From Chitinophagaceae bacterium (GTDB lineage: Bacteria > Bacteroidota > Bacteroidia > Chitinophagales > Chitinophagaceae): DNA of 64,000 nt. The first letter of the stretch is position 1, and the number at the start of each line of letters is the position of its first letter. This document shows, one piece after another, positions 17,136 to 25,410 of this stretch. The stretch covers positions 186,001 through 250,000 of the forward strand of contig JAHBTL010000004.1 of the NCBI GenBank assembly GCA_019638615.1. The letters run 5' to 3'. The notes under the pieces were generated by a model, which had not been told where the DNA came from, did not search any database, and saw only the letters and a list, made by a program, of their open reading frames with translations. The position numbers were made by a program, and so were the translations under genes.

Positions 17136-18806
17136 ATGGCAAAAAATAAATCTCTGTTTGCATATGCAAAAAAGGACCTCGTGTCAGGCCTTATCGTTTT
17201 CTTAATTGCATTACCGCTTTGTCTGGGTATTGCACAGGCATCTAATGCTCCGTTGTTTTCAGGAATTGTAGCCGGTATAGTAGGCGGTATTGTTATCGGC
17301 TATCTCAGTAAATCGCAGTTAAGTGTCAGCGGCCCTGCTGCCGGCCTGGTATCAATAGTAGTTGGAGCACTGGCAGACTTACAGGCATTTGAGATTTTTG
17401 TGTGTGCGGTGATGATCGCAGGATTGTTTCAACTGGTACTCGGCTTTTTAAAAGCAGGAACTTTTGCAAACTTTTTTCCATCAAGCGTTATTGAAGGTAT
17501 GCTGGCTGGTATCGGTCTTACCATTATATTTAAGCAACTGCCTGATGCGGTAGGGTATAACGGCCCTGACCAGCTTATAGGTATGCGTGATGGCGAACGG
17601 GGTATGAACTTTGAGATCCTCACCGGCATTACAGATCACATTAAACCGGGCGCCCTTCTGATAACAGTTATAGGGATTGCAATACTTGTTTTATGGCAAA
17701 CAAAGCGGATGAAGAAATACCAGTTGATCCCGGCGGGATTGCTTGTGGTTTTAATAGGCACATTTCTCAATATGTTGTTTAAAACAACGGCCGGCGCGCT
17801 TCATCTAGACGATGAGTTCCTGGTTCAGCTCAATGTACCTGATTCGGCAAAAGACTTTTTTGCACAATTCAGCTTTCCCGATTTCGGCGGGTTCATGAAT
17901 CCCAGGGTTTGGCAGTATGGCGCCATAATAGCTGTGGTAGCATCAATAGAAACATTGCTTTGTATTGAGGCTACGGATAAGCTTGATCCGTTAAAGCGGA
18001 ATACATCGGGTAATGCGGAATTAAAAGCGCAGGGTTTGGGTAATATGCTCAGCGGGCTTATTGGTGGTTTGCCAATTACATCTGTTATTGTACGGTCAAG
18101 CGCTAATATTAACGCCGGCGCAAAATCCAAGTTTTCCGCTATTTTTCACGGGGTGCTGTTATTAACATGTGTGGCGTCTATCCCTGCTATTTTAAATTAT
18201 ATACCAAAATCTGCCCTTGCCGCAATCCTGATATATACAGGTTTCAGGCTTGCCCGGCCTTCGTTATTCCGCCATATGTATACTGTTGGCCCAACTGAAT
18301 TTATTCCTTTTGTGGTAACGGCTGTTGCAGTTGCGCTTCCTTTCCTCGGGTTGTTGAAAGGTGTTGCAATAGGATTCGTGATCAATATATTCTACCTGCT
18401 CAGGGCAAATATGCGAATTCCTTATTACTATAGAAGGGTTCAATCGGAAAATGGCGATATTACGCGGCTTGAGCTGGCGCAGGAAGTGTCTTTCCTTAAT
18501 AAAGGAAGCATAAAGGAGACGTTGGGTTCTATTGCAGACAATAGCACTGTTATCATTGATGCCTCTAATTCAGAATATATAGATTATGATGTTCTGGAAG
18601 AAATACGCGATTTTCATGACGTGCAGGCGCCTAACAGGAATATTACGGTATCGTTGATCGGGTTCAGAAATGATTATAAAATACCCCAGGGCTCTAATGT
18701 TCACTACCAGATGATGGATGAACTGGCAACCAATAAAGGGGCAAAAACTTCTGCAGGTAAGCATAAAAAATTGCTTAAAGAGCTGAATGCAGGGAAAGAC
18801 ATATAG
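17136..18806 (+). CDS. SulP-family inorganic anion transporter with STAS domain
   Basis: A 556-aa membrane protein. ATG at 17,136 is preferred (MAKNKSLFAYAKKDLVSG), since the 17 codons upstream are not family-like. About 10-14 membrane helices fill residues 15-400, with the SulP motifs ALPLCLGIAQASNAPLFSG near 25 and LSGLIGGLPITSVIVRSSAN near 310. A C-terminal STAS domain (430-540) contains VIIDASNSEYIDYDV. SulP carriers move sulfate, bicarbonate or other anions; the LDPLKRNTSGNAEL stretch is common in the bicarbonate- or sulfate-type bacterial members. No carbonic anhydrase or sulfate-assimilation gene is adjacent to decide between them. Confidence 0.88.
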   Translation: MAKNKSLFAYAKKDLVSGLIVFLIALPLCLGIAQASNAPLFSGIVAGIVGGIVIGYLSKSQLSVSGPAAGLVSIVVGALADLQAFEIFVCAVMIAGLFQLVLGFLKAGTFANFFPSSVIEGMLAGIGLTIIFKQLPDAVGYNGPDQLIGMRDGERGMNFEILTGITDHIKPGALLITVIGIAILVLWQTKRMKKYQLIPAGLLVVLIGTFLNMLFKTTAGALHLDDEFLVQLNVPDSAKDFFAQFSFPDFGGFMNPRVWQYGAIIAVVASIETLLCIEATDKLDPLKRNTSGNAELKAQGLGNMLSGLIGGLPITSVIVRSSANINAGAKSKFSAIFHGVLLLTCVASIPAILNYIPKSALAAILIYTGFRLARPSLFRHMYTVGPTEFIPFVVTAVAVALPFLGLLKGVAIGFVINIFYLLRANMRIPYYYRRVQSENGDITRLELAQEVSFLNKGSIKETLGSIADNSTVIIDASNSEYIDYDVLEEIRDFHDVQAPNRNITVSLIGFRNDYKIPQGSNVHYQMMDELATNKGAKTSAGKHKKLLKELNAGKDI

Positions 18807-18877
18807 CATTCCTGTGAAAAAGCGCTTGCCCGGAAGATACTGATGTTGACGGATACAGGTCAAAGGTAATTGTGGGA

Positions 18878-19363
18878 GGGGCTGACCAAAAAGGTCGCTG
18901 AACGTCATTGCGAGTTACTAATTAGGCGGCGCCTCCATCATTGCGCCGTGACAAGTTGCATTTGTTTGTCACAGCTTTCTGATTTGTAAGTATCCAAAGT
19001 CGGCTAAGTTATCAGCAAACGTATCAGGGCTCTGTTGCTGAATTCACAGTAGTACTAAAGCTTCATCAGAGCGTTCCGGGAAATTGCGGTAATCATTTCC
19101 CGGCGGCTTTTTGGTTACTTTTTTCCGGAAAAAAGTAACAGAAAAAAGCGGAGGGATTGTAGTTGAAAGGAAAACCGGGTTTGTGGAACAACAAATTGAA
19201 GTTCATAACCAGTTGATAAATAGCAAACTGGATGATATGTCATTGGCAGGGAGGAATCCCGACTGTGTCGGGAAAGCAATCCCATTGAACGATAACGGAT
19301 CAAGTATTTGAGATTGCTTCTCCGCCGCGGCGGATCGCAATGACGACCTTTTTGGTCAGCCCC
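18878..19363. mobile_element. MITE-like element with 29-bp terminal inverted repeats
   Basis: The left end (18878-18913) reads GGGGCTGACCAAAAAGGTCG, then a 7-base insert, then TCATTGCGA. The right end (19335-19363) is its exact reverse complement without the insert. The ends are themselves hairpins (GACC-A5-GGTC). Inside are a GGCGGCGCC-type hairpin, a second conserved repeat (19037-19245) and a GATTGCTTC...GCGGCGG...GCAATG stem. No transposase and no obvious target duplication were seen. It fills the gap between the SulP gene and the VOC gene; no real gene lies within. Confidence 0.6.
19037..19245 (+). repeat. Structured repeat with 26-bp palindrome, copy A
   Basis: This copy shares about 209 bases with 42,683-42,925: the block from GCTGAATTCACAGTAGTAC through AAAGCTT, a variable hairpin, then a perfect palindrome with arms GTTACTTTTTTCC (19114-19139), then GTAGTTGAAA, TTGATAAA and GATATGTCATTG. 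The distal part stays open in one frame in both copies (VVExK, then VHxxLINSxLxxMSL). Confidence 0.7.
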
Positions 19364-19393
19364 AAAATATGTCCTGAATGCTATCAACCTGTA

Positions 19394-19750
19394 TTAAACG
19401 GATTGCCCGAATGTGAGCAAATTGCTATCCGGGTCAAGTAAAGAAAATTCCTTTTGCCCCCAGGGTTTTATTTGCAAATGTCCATTAGGATGTATAGCTA
19501 TTTTTTTATTGAGCAGTGATTGGTAAAATGTATCAATATCATTTACACGGATGTACACCTGCCCGTAGTTTTCTTTGGGATCAAGCGCTGCAAATTCAAA
19601 AAAGTGAATTTGTATGCTGTCTTTTTGCACCATCAGGTAGCCTTCATGATCTGCATTTCCAAATATGCTGAAGCCTAATTGGTTTATATAATAATCTTTT
19701 GTAGCCGATTTATTGCGCATGGGCAATTTGGGGTGAATGTCTGTAAGCAT
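19394..19750 (-). CDS. VOC-family protein (glyoxalase/bleomycin-resistance type)
   Basis: A 118-aa protein with the two beta-alpha-beta-beta-beta modules of the vicinal oxygen chelate fold: KLPMRNKSATKDYYINQLGF at the start and YGQVYIRVNDIDTFYQSL in the middle, ending FSLLDPDSNLLTFGQ. ATG at 19,750 is chosen; the 34 codons upstream are not family-like. Bleomycin-resistance-type members bind the drug instead of catalysing; the missing classic metal ligands here favour binding. No stronger assignment is possible. Confidence 0.8.
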   Translation of the reverse strand: MLTDIHPKLPMRNKSATKDYYINQLGFSIFGNADHEGYLMVQKDSIQIHFFEFAALDPKENYGQVYIRVNDIDTFYQSLLNKKIAIHPNGHLQIKPWGQKEFSLLDPDSNLLTFGQSV

Positions 19751-19809
19751 TTTGAGAGAAATATTAATTGTAAAAAATAATGATTGAAGGCCTTTGATAT
19801 ACCGGGCAA

Positions 19810-20553
19810 CTATTTCAATGCCCCTTCTAAAAAAAGCAATGTATGCTCCCATGCCCGCTTTGCCATTACTTCATTATAGTCAGGCGATTTAGGATCAGTA
19901 AAAGTATGTTTACAATAGGCATACGTAATGACCTGCCAGTCTGCTTTACCCTCGTTCATTTCTTTAATAAGATTGTTCATTATTTGTGGCGTTACGCCCC
20001 GGTCTTCTGCAGGGTTTTCAATCAATATTTTTACCGGCAAAGGGCCATTAGCTCTTGCACTATCCTTGCCCAATCCTCCATGAATAGATATCACCCCTTT
20101 TACAGGGAAATTGGCCCTGGCAGCTTCCAGCGCCCCGGTGCCGCCAAAGCAGTAGCCGATTACTGCCAGCTTGTTTGCATCGGCACCAGCCTTTTTTAAT
20201 TGGTCGAGGGCAAGCGCTATTCTTTTTTGATAGGCAGCATAGTTTTGGCGGTAATACCCGGCTGCTTTACCGGCAGATGCATTATCGGCAGGAATATTTC
20301 CTTCACCATATATATCTGCAATAAAGGCAATATAGCCTTGTTGTTCCAATGCAGCGGCGGCATCTTTTGCTTCCTGGTCTATTCCCTTCCAGGCAGGTAA
20401 AATCAATACACCCGGCAATTTTTTGCCTGCGTTGCCTGTAATCAGGCCATTCAGCTTTTGTGTGCCATCATTATACGCTACCGGCTTCAAATTCTGTGCG
20501 TTTGTAAATACTGTCAGAGAAAGAGCAACTGCACTTAAAAATATTTTCATCAT
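19810..20553 (-). CDS. Exported dienelactone hydrolase-family protein
   Basis: A 247-aa alpha/beta hydrolase with a signal peptide (MMKIFLSAVALSLTVFTNAQ, ATG at 20,553 or 20,550). The nucleophile is Cys in VIGYCFGGTGAL, the acidic residue probably Asp in PAEDRG, and the histidine in KHTFTDP, giving the Cys-Asp-His triad of dienelactone hydrolases. Export to the periplasm is typical of the Bacteroidota branch. The real substrate is unknown. Confidence 0.8.
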   Translation of the reverse strand: MMKIFLSAVALSLTVFTNAQNLKPVAYNDGTQKLNGLITGNAGKKLPGVLILPAWKGIDQEAKDAAAALEQQGYIAFIADIYGEGNIPADNASAGKAAGYYRQNYAAYQKRIALALDQLKKAGADANKLAVIGYCFGGTGALEAARANFPVKGVISIHGGLGKDSARANGPLPVKILIENPAEDRGVTPQIMNNLIKEMNEGKADWQVITYAYCKHTFTDPKSPDYNEVMAKRAWEHTLLFLEGALK

Positions 20554-20843
20554 AATATATTGTTTATTGATAAAGCTCGATACACTAAAAGTAGCACGTA
20601 TATGTAAAATTAGCAGGATTCTTTTTTTGTGTAGGAAACCCTGTATTATTGACCGGTTAACCGCCGCCGGAGGGGACACAGGAGCGCTGTGTTAAGGTGC
20701 GTATTTAACTGCCGGAGACGGCAAAAAATGGGTGAACCTCTATATGCAAGATTGCTTCTCGCCGTGGCGGGTCGCAAAAGCGGTAACAGCTTGAGTTAAA
20801 TTCGTTTTTACTTAACCCTTTATTCCTGTAAGCTGACTTTTTA

Positions 20844-21731
20844 TTATTTCAATAATGCTGTAAAAAAATCAATCGTACGTTTCCAGGCTAAATCAGCAGC
20901 TTCTTTATCATACCGCGGTGTGGTATCATTGTTAAAGCCATGATTGGCTTTAGGATACATGTACATCGTATATGCTTTATTGTTAGCTTTCAGTGCAGCT
21001 TCATAAGCCGGCCAACCTTCGTTTACGCGTGTGTCCAATTCGCCATAATGAATCAATAATGGTGCTTTTATATCCGGCACTTCCTCTGCAGGCGGTTGTC
21101 CGCCATAAAAAGGAACAGCCGCAGCCAGATCCGGAATCCGTACTGCCATCATATTTACAACCCATCCTCCAAAACAAAAACCTACGGCACCTACTTTGCC
21201 ATTACAGAACTCATAGCTTTTTAAATATGCTGCTGCTGCAATAAAATCTTCCAGCATTTCATTGCGGTCGCGTTTGCTTTGCATTTCACGGCCTGCATCA
21301 TCATTGCCGGGATAGCCGCCTAAAGGGCTTAATGCATCAGGCGAGAGACTTACAAATCCTGCCAGGGCTGCTCTTCTGCCAACATCAGCTATATGCGGAT
21401 TCAACCCCCTGTTTTCATGCACTACTACTATGCCCCCTAACTTTTTTGTATTACCCTTTGGCATGCATAATAATGCCTTAATGGTGCCACCACCTTTAGG
21501 TGACGGATAATTGATATAGGTTTCTGTTATCCTGGGATCACCAGGCTTTACTTGTATAGTGTCTTTGTAGTCCGGCATCAGGTAACTCATCAGTGCGGAT
21601 ACTGTAAGCCCTCCCACTGCATATAATGAAAGTTTCTGAACAAAATCTAACCTAGTGATCCTGTTATGCGCATAATCGTCATAAAGATCAAAAACTTCCT
21701 GTTTGATTTCTTCTTTTTTAGGTGTACTCAT
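20844..21731 (-). CDS. Dienelactone hydrolase-family protein with N-terminal extension
   Basis: A 295-aa protein. The first 55 residues ([23 protein letters not shown]) form an extra hydrophobic segment, probably a membrane anchor or uncleaved signal. The hydrolase domain has nucleophile Cys in [10 protein letters not shown], Asp in [10 protein letters not shown] and His in ANHGFNN. It resembles the YghX/carboxymethylenebutenolidase branch. It is oriented divergently from the first TetR gene, which could therefore control it. Confidence 0.82.
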   Translation of the reverse strand: MSTPKKEEIKQEVFDLYDDYAHNRITRLDFVQKLSLYAVGGLTVSALMSYLMPDYKDTIQVKPGDPRITETYINYPSPKGGGTIKALLCMPKGNTKKLGGIVVVHENRGLNPHIADVGRRAALAGFVSLSPDALSPLGGYPGNDDAGREMQSKRDRNEMLEDFIAAAAYLKSYEFCNGKVGAVGFCFGGWVVNMMAVRIPDLAAAVPFYGGQPPAEEVPDIKAPLLIHYGELDTRVNEGWPAYEAALKANNKAYTMYMYPKANHGFNNDTTPRYDKEAADLAWKRTIDFFTALLK

Positions 21732-21912
21732 ATAATATTGGTTTGTGGAATTTAAAATAATTTTATACGAAAAGCACCAACTTATCAGCCATTATTTCCA
21801 ATAAAGATATTTACAAAAAATAATTACCAGGTTAGCCAAGTCAATCTTTAGTTTTTTCTTCTGATGTTAAAGAAAGAGATGACAAGAGGGAAGTGTGTGG
21901 CGAACTTGCCTG

Positions 21913-21943
21913 TTGGTAGTCAGGGACGCAACGTATACTTTTG
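21913..21943 (+). promoter_or_regulatory. Promoter of TetR1
   Basis: TTG at 21913-21915 and TACTTTTG at 21936-21943 with a 20-base spacer match the Bacteroidota pattern. The predicted leader before ATG 22,006 is about 55 bases. Confidence 0.55.
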
Positions 21944-22005
21944 CTGCATTCATGGCAAGATAGAATATTATATAAAAAAAATAGCTGTATTTTACATTGC
22001 CTATT

Positions 22006-22605
22006 ATGAAGCAGGATATTAAAAAGGAAGCCATCATTCAGGCCGCCGAAAAAAGATTCATCCATTTTACCGTAGCAAAAACCACTATGGCAGAGATCGC
22101 CGGCGACCTGGGCATTTCAAAGCCTTTGTTATATTATTATTTCCCAGATAAGCTTGCCTTATATGCTGCCGTCATTTCACATGTTGTTGAACGCATGCAG
22201 CAGTCTGACGGTGAGGCTTTAAAGCACAGCGATCCACTGAAAAATATAATTGCGCACCTGCAGCGGAGGAAAGATTTTGTTATGCAATATTATAACATTA
22301 TTGAGTTTATTAAAGTAGCTATTGATAAAGCGCCCGAAGAGCTGAAGCCATTCTTTCAGCGGGTTAAAACAGCGGATTTCAAGGCTGTAAGAAATATTTT
22401 TGAAAAGGGAAAAAAAGAAAAATTGCTGAATATCAGAGATCTAGATGCAACTACACAGCTTTTTTTAAACTGCCTGGATGGACTACGCTATGTTTTGCTA
22501 CAGCAGGGCGGCGTGCTGGTCTTTCCCACAAAGGAGCAGTTTGACGCTGTTTTTACTAAAGAAAAGGAGTTTGCCGGCATATTTGTTAAAGGAATACAGT
22601 TTTGA
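22006..22605 (+). CDS. TetR-family regulator 1
   Basis: A 199-aa regulator (ATG 22,006 preferred to TTG 21,997). The N-terminal helix-turn-helix reads TVAKTTMAEIAGDLGISKPLLYYYFPDK; the C-terminal domain carries a ligand pocket of unknown specificity. It is separated from TetR2 by a terminator, so it forms its own unit, although it shares close HTH sequence with TetR2 (both have KTT...EIA.DLGIS...YYYFPDK). This looks like a local gene duplication. Confidence 0.85.
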   Translation: MKQDIKKEAIIQAAEKRFIHFTVAKTTMAEIAGDLGISKPLLYYYFPDKLALYAAVISHVVERMQQSDGEALKHSDPLKNIIAHLQRRKDFVMQYYNIIEFIKVAIDKAPEELKPFFQRVKTADFKAVRNIFEKGKKEKLLNIRDLDATTQLFLNCLDGLRYVLLQQGGVLVFPTKEQFDAVFTKEKEFAGIFVKGIQF

Positions 22606-22611
22606 TAAAAA

Positions 22612-22645
22612 ATATCCTCAAAAAATTTTGAGGGTATTTTTTTTG
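22612..22645 (+). terminator. Terminator between TetR1 and TetR2
   Basis: Stem ATATCCTCAAAA pairs with TTTTGAGGGTAT (one mismatch), followed by a run of T. Its right arm contains the TTTG that serves as the -33 element of the next promoter, so terminator and promoter overlap. Confidence 0.8.
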
Positions 22646-22695
22646 TTGTATTTTTGACTTTTAAATTAAAAAGGTCAAATAGTAAAAAAGTCAAA
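22627..22695 (+). promoter_or_regulatory. Promoter and GTCAAA operator of the efflux operon
   Basis: TTTG (22627-22630), 18 bases, then TATTTTTG (22649-22656). An inverted pair TTTGAC (22653-22658) and GTCAAA (22674-22679) covers the -7 box and start of transcription, and a third GTCAAA (22690-22695) ends one base before the TTG start of TetR2. This layout fits autorepression by TetR2 or TetR3; which protein binds is inference. Confidence 0.65.
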
Positions 22696-22696
22696 A

Positions 22697-23317
22697 TTGA
22701 AGCCTGATACTGTCATAAAAGAAGAATTGATCATAGAAACAGCGCTGAGGCGGTTTGTGCATTTTGGGTTTGGCAAAACAACTTTTTCCGAGATTGCTAA
22801 AGACCTCGGTATCTCTCAACAAAACCTGTACTATTATTTTCCTGATAAAAAATCACTGGTAAGTAAAGCGGTGGCTAACGTCATGTCGTGCTTCCTGGAA
22901 GTCATGCAGGCTAAAATAAATTCAACCGGCGACCTGGCTGATAAATTAGTAGGAATGATTGAAGTAAAGGAAAGCTTTTTTGAAAAATATTTCATGCTTG
23001 CAGTAGAGCGTCCGTATGAAGTACAATATGAACGTGATGAATTGCTTGAAATACTCCGGAAAGCTGAAAACCGGCAGACAGAGCTGGTGCTTGCTGAATT
23101 TGAGAGAGCGATGAAAAAGGGAGAAATAAAAAAGCAGGATCCGGTAAAAGCGGCTACTCCATTATTGAAAGCGCTTACTGCCATGCAGGGAGATTACAGG
23201 AACATGCATGTTGTTCCTGATCATAAAAGCATACATGCATTATTTGATACACAGAAAGCTTTGATCGCCATTTATGTTTCCGGGTTAAAAAATTTCCAGG
23301 CGCCATGCAACAATTGA
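22697..23317 (+). CDS. TetR-family regulator 2
   Basis: A 206-aa regulator beginning with TTG at 22,697, directly behind the operator sites; no suitable ATG is available before the HTH. The DNA-binding part reads GFGKTTFSEIAKDLGISQQNLYYYFPDK. The C-terminal domain is different from that of TetR1. Its end overlaps the start of TetR3 by 13 bases, so both are in one message with the efflux genes. Confidence 0.85.
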   Translation: MKPDTVIKEELIIETALRRFVHFGFGKTTFSEIAKDLGISQQNLYYYFPDKKSLVSKAVANVMSCFLEVMQAKINSTGDLADKLVGMIEVKESFFEKYFMLAVERPYEVQYERDELLEILRKAENRQTELVLAEFERAMKKGEIKKQDPVKAATPLLKALTAMQGDYRNMHVVPDHKSIHALFDTQKALIAIYVSGLKNFQAPCNN

Positions 23318-23934
23318 TTACAGATAATGCGGAAAAGCTGTTTTACCGCTATGGGATAAAAGCCGTTGCGATGGATGATCTTGCCCGTACATGCGGTATT
23401 TCCAAAAAAACACTGTACCAGTATTTTGCCGATAAAGCAACCCTGGTGAATACTGTAGTAGAAAGGCTGGCGGACCATCACCGGGCGCAGCTTGAGGAAG
23501 TTAAACTCGCAGACAAAAATGCAATTGAACAAGCATGCTGCGAATTTAAAATTTATGTAGCGGTATTGCATACTATTCACGCTGTATTCTTTTATGAGCT
23601 GGAAAAGTTATTTCCGGATAGCTGGAATCTATTGATCCGGTTAAACAATCAGTACAGCTATCCTTTCGTTGTGCGTAACCTGGAAAGAGGAATGAGCGAA
23701 GGGTATTACCGGCCCGAGCTGGATATCGCGGCTACAGCCGCCATACGCATGGCTCAATTAAAGCTACTGATCACCCGCAACATATATGTTGAAACCGGGA
23801 ACCTTTTAAATGATCCGGATCAGATCAACTTGTTTTACCTGCATGCCATAACGAATTCCAAAGGCAAAAAAATTATTGATAAAATACTCGATAAGAATAA
23901 TGAAAACAGAGAAGAACATCTCTTGAGCGTATGA
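23305..23934 (+). CDS. TetR-family regulator 3
   Basis: A 209-aa regulator starting ATG within the end of TetR2. HTH: GIKAVAMDDLARTCGISKKTLYQYFADK, a different subclass from TetR1 and TetR2. The C-terminal part resembles the branch often found before RND efflux operons in Bacteroidota. It is contiguous with the TolC gene. Confidence 0.85.
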   Translation: MQQLITDNAEKLFYRYGIKAVAMDDLARTCGISKKTLYQYFADKATLVNTVVERLADHHRAQLEEVKLADKNAIEQACCEFKIYVAVLHTIHAVFFYELEKLFPDSWNLLIRLNNQYSYPFVVRNLERGMSEGYYRPELDIAATAAIRMAQLKLLITRNIYVETGNLLNDPDQINLFYLHAITNSKGKKIIDKILDKNNENREEHLLSV

Positions 23935-23984
23935 TCCTGGTAATCATTACATCAATCTTTAAAATGAAATTCAAGCATATACAA

Positions 23985-25328
23985 ATGAAAAAAGCAAAAT
24001 GGCTGGTAGCTGTTTGTGCCGGGATATTAACGGGCAATATGGCTACCGCACAGGAAACATTGACCCTGCCCCAGGCTTTGCAATTTGCTATTGAGCATAA
24101 AGCCGAAGCGCAGAAGGCAAGACTGGAACTCGAGAACGCAGAATACCGCATTGATGAAGTAAGGGGCAGCGCTTTGCCGCAGGTGAGCGGCTCAGGCAAT
24201 CTTACTTACAATGCCATGCTTCAAAAAGTAGCGTTGCCCGGCGAGCTGCTCGGCACGCCGGGAAAAACGCTGATGGTGGCTATGGGCCAGCCCTGGCAGT
24301 CTACCGCCACTTTAAATGTAAATCAGCAGATATTTAACCAGGCCATATTTACTGGGTTAAAAGCAGCGCGAACAACCCGTGAGTTTTACCAGGTTAATAA
24401 TACACTTACGGATGAGCAACTGATAGAAAAAGTTGCCGATGCGTACTACCAGGTTTTTCAGTTGCAGCAACAACTGCAAACCATTCAAACCAACCTGGAC
24501 AACACCATTAAAACACAAAAAGTGATTGCCGGGCTGGTAGATGCCGGGCTGGCTAAAAAAATTGACCTTGACAGGATCGTGGTTGCCGTAAATAACCTTG
24601 AAGCAGGCAAACAGCAAATGGTGAATTCATTACAGCTTTCTGAAAATGCTTTGAAGTTTGCTATCGGTATGGACATCGGCAAGCAGTTGGTATTGCCTGC
24701 AGAATCATTTGAAGTGAATGCGGCGATATTGGATGATCAGCCTGATCTGTCAAACAGGACTGAATTAAGGTTGCTGAATGTTCAGTCAGACCTGCTCACC
24801 TTAAACAAAAAGGCCACGGCTGCAGCGTATTATCCCACATTATCCTTTACCGGGAACCTGGGTTATTTGGGGATGGGACCTTATATGCCTGTTTTTAACG
24901 GTAGCAGCAAGGTAAACTGGTCGGGCTTTTCAGCGTTGGGCTTAAACCTGAGCATACCCATTTTTAATGGCGGCACCACCCGCGCTAAAGTTAACCAGGC
25001 AGAGATTGATATTAAAAAGCTGAAAGCGGAAATTGAGGATACCCGCCTGGGTTTAGCCCTGGCAAGCGATAATGCAAGAGCGCAGATAAAAAACAGCCTG
25101 CTTACCGTGGATACGAACAGACGTAATATTTCCCTTGCAAAAGATGTGCTGGATAATACACAGAATAATTATAAGAACGGGCTGGCTACGCTAACCGATT
25201 TGTTAGATGCTGAAAAGGCTTATGCAGAGGCCCAAAACAATCTGACGATTTCATTGCTCAATTATAAAGTGGCAGAAATACAATTGATAAAAGCAAACGG
25301 AAATTTAAAATCATTGCTCAACGAATAA
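23985..25328 (+). CDS. TolC-family outer-membrane efflux channel
   Basis: A 447-aa outer-membrane factor (from ATG 23,985; ATG 23,964 or the overlap start 23,931 are also possible). It has a signal peptide ending MATAQ, and two outer-membrane efflux repeats with the internally duplicated helical hairpins, for example LPQALQFAIEHKAEAQKARLE at the start and NLSIPIFNGGTTRAKVNQAEID near 330. It forms the exit duct for the RND pump encoded next. Confidence 0.88.
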   Translation: MKKAKWLVAVCAGILTGNMATAQETLTLPQALQFAIEHKAEAQKARLELENAEYRIDEVRGSALPQVSGSGNLTYNAMLQKVALPGELLGTPGKTLMVAMGQPWQSTATLNVNQQIFNQAIFTGLKAARTTREFYQVNNTLTDEQLIEKVADAYYQVFQLQQQLQTIQTNLDNTIKTQKVIAGLVDAGLAKKIDLDRIVVAVNNLEAGKQQMVNSLQLSENALKFAIGMDIGKQLVLPAESFEVNAAILDDQPDLSNRTELRLLNVQSDLLTLNKKATAAAYYPTLSFTGNLGYLGMGPYMPVFNGSSKVNWSGFSALGLNLSIPIFNGGTTRAKVNQAEIDIKKLKAEIEDTRLGLALASDNARAQIKNSLLTVDTNRRNISLAKDVLDNTQNNYKNGLATLTDLLDAEKAYAEAQNNLTISLLNYKVAEIQLIKANGNLKSLLNE

Positions 25329-25410
25329 AATAACCGGGCGGCGCTGCGAACCTTTACATAGTCAGTAACGTTGCCTTATACATATCAAAACAACAACAAA
25401 ATAAATTAAA

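Noticed and set aside
19111..19311. 66-aa ORF in the MITE-like element as a real gene
   Set aside because: It begins TTG inside the palindrome and continues into the terminal part; I list the frame conservation with copy B as a finding but do not call a gene.
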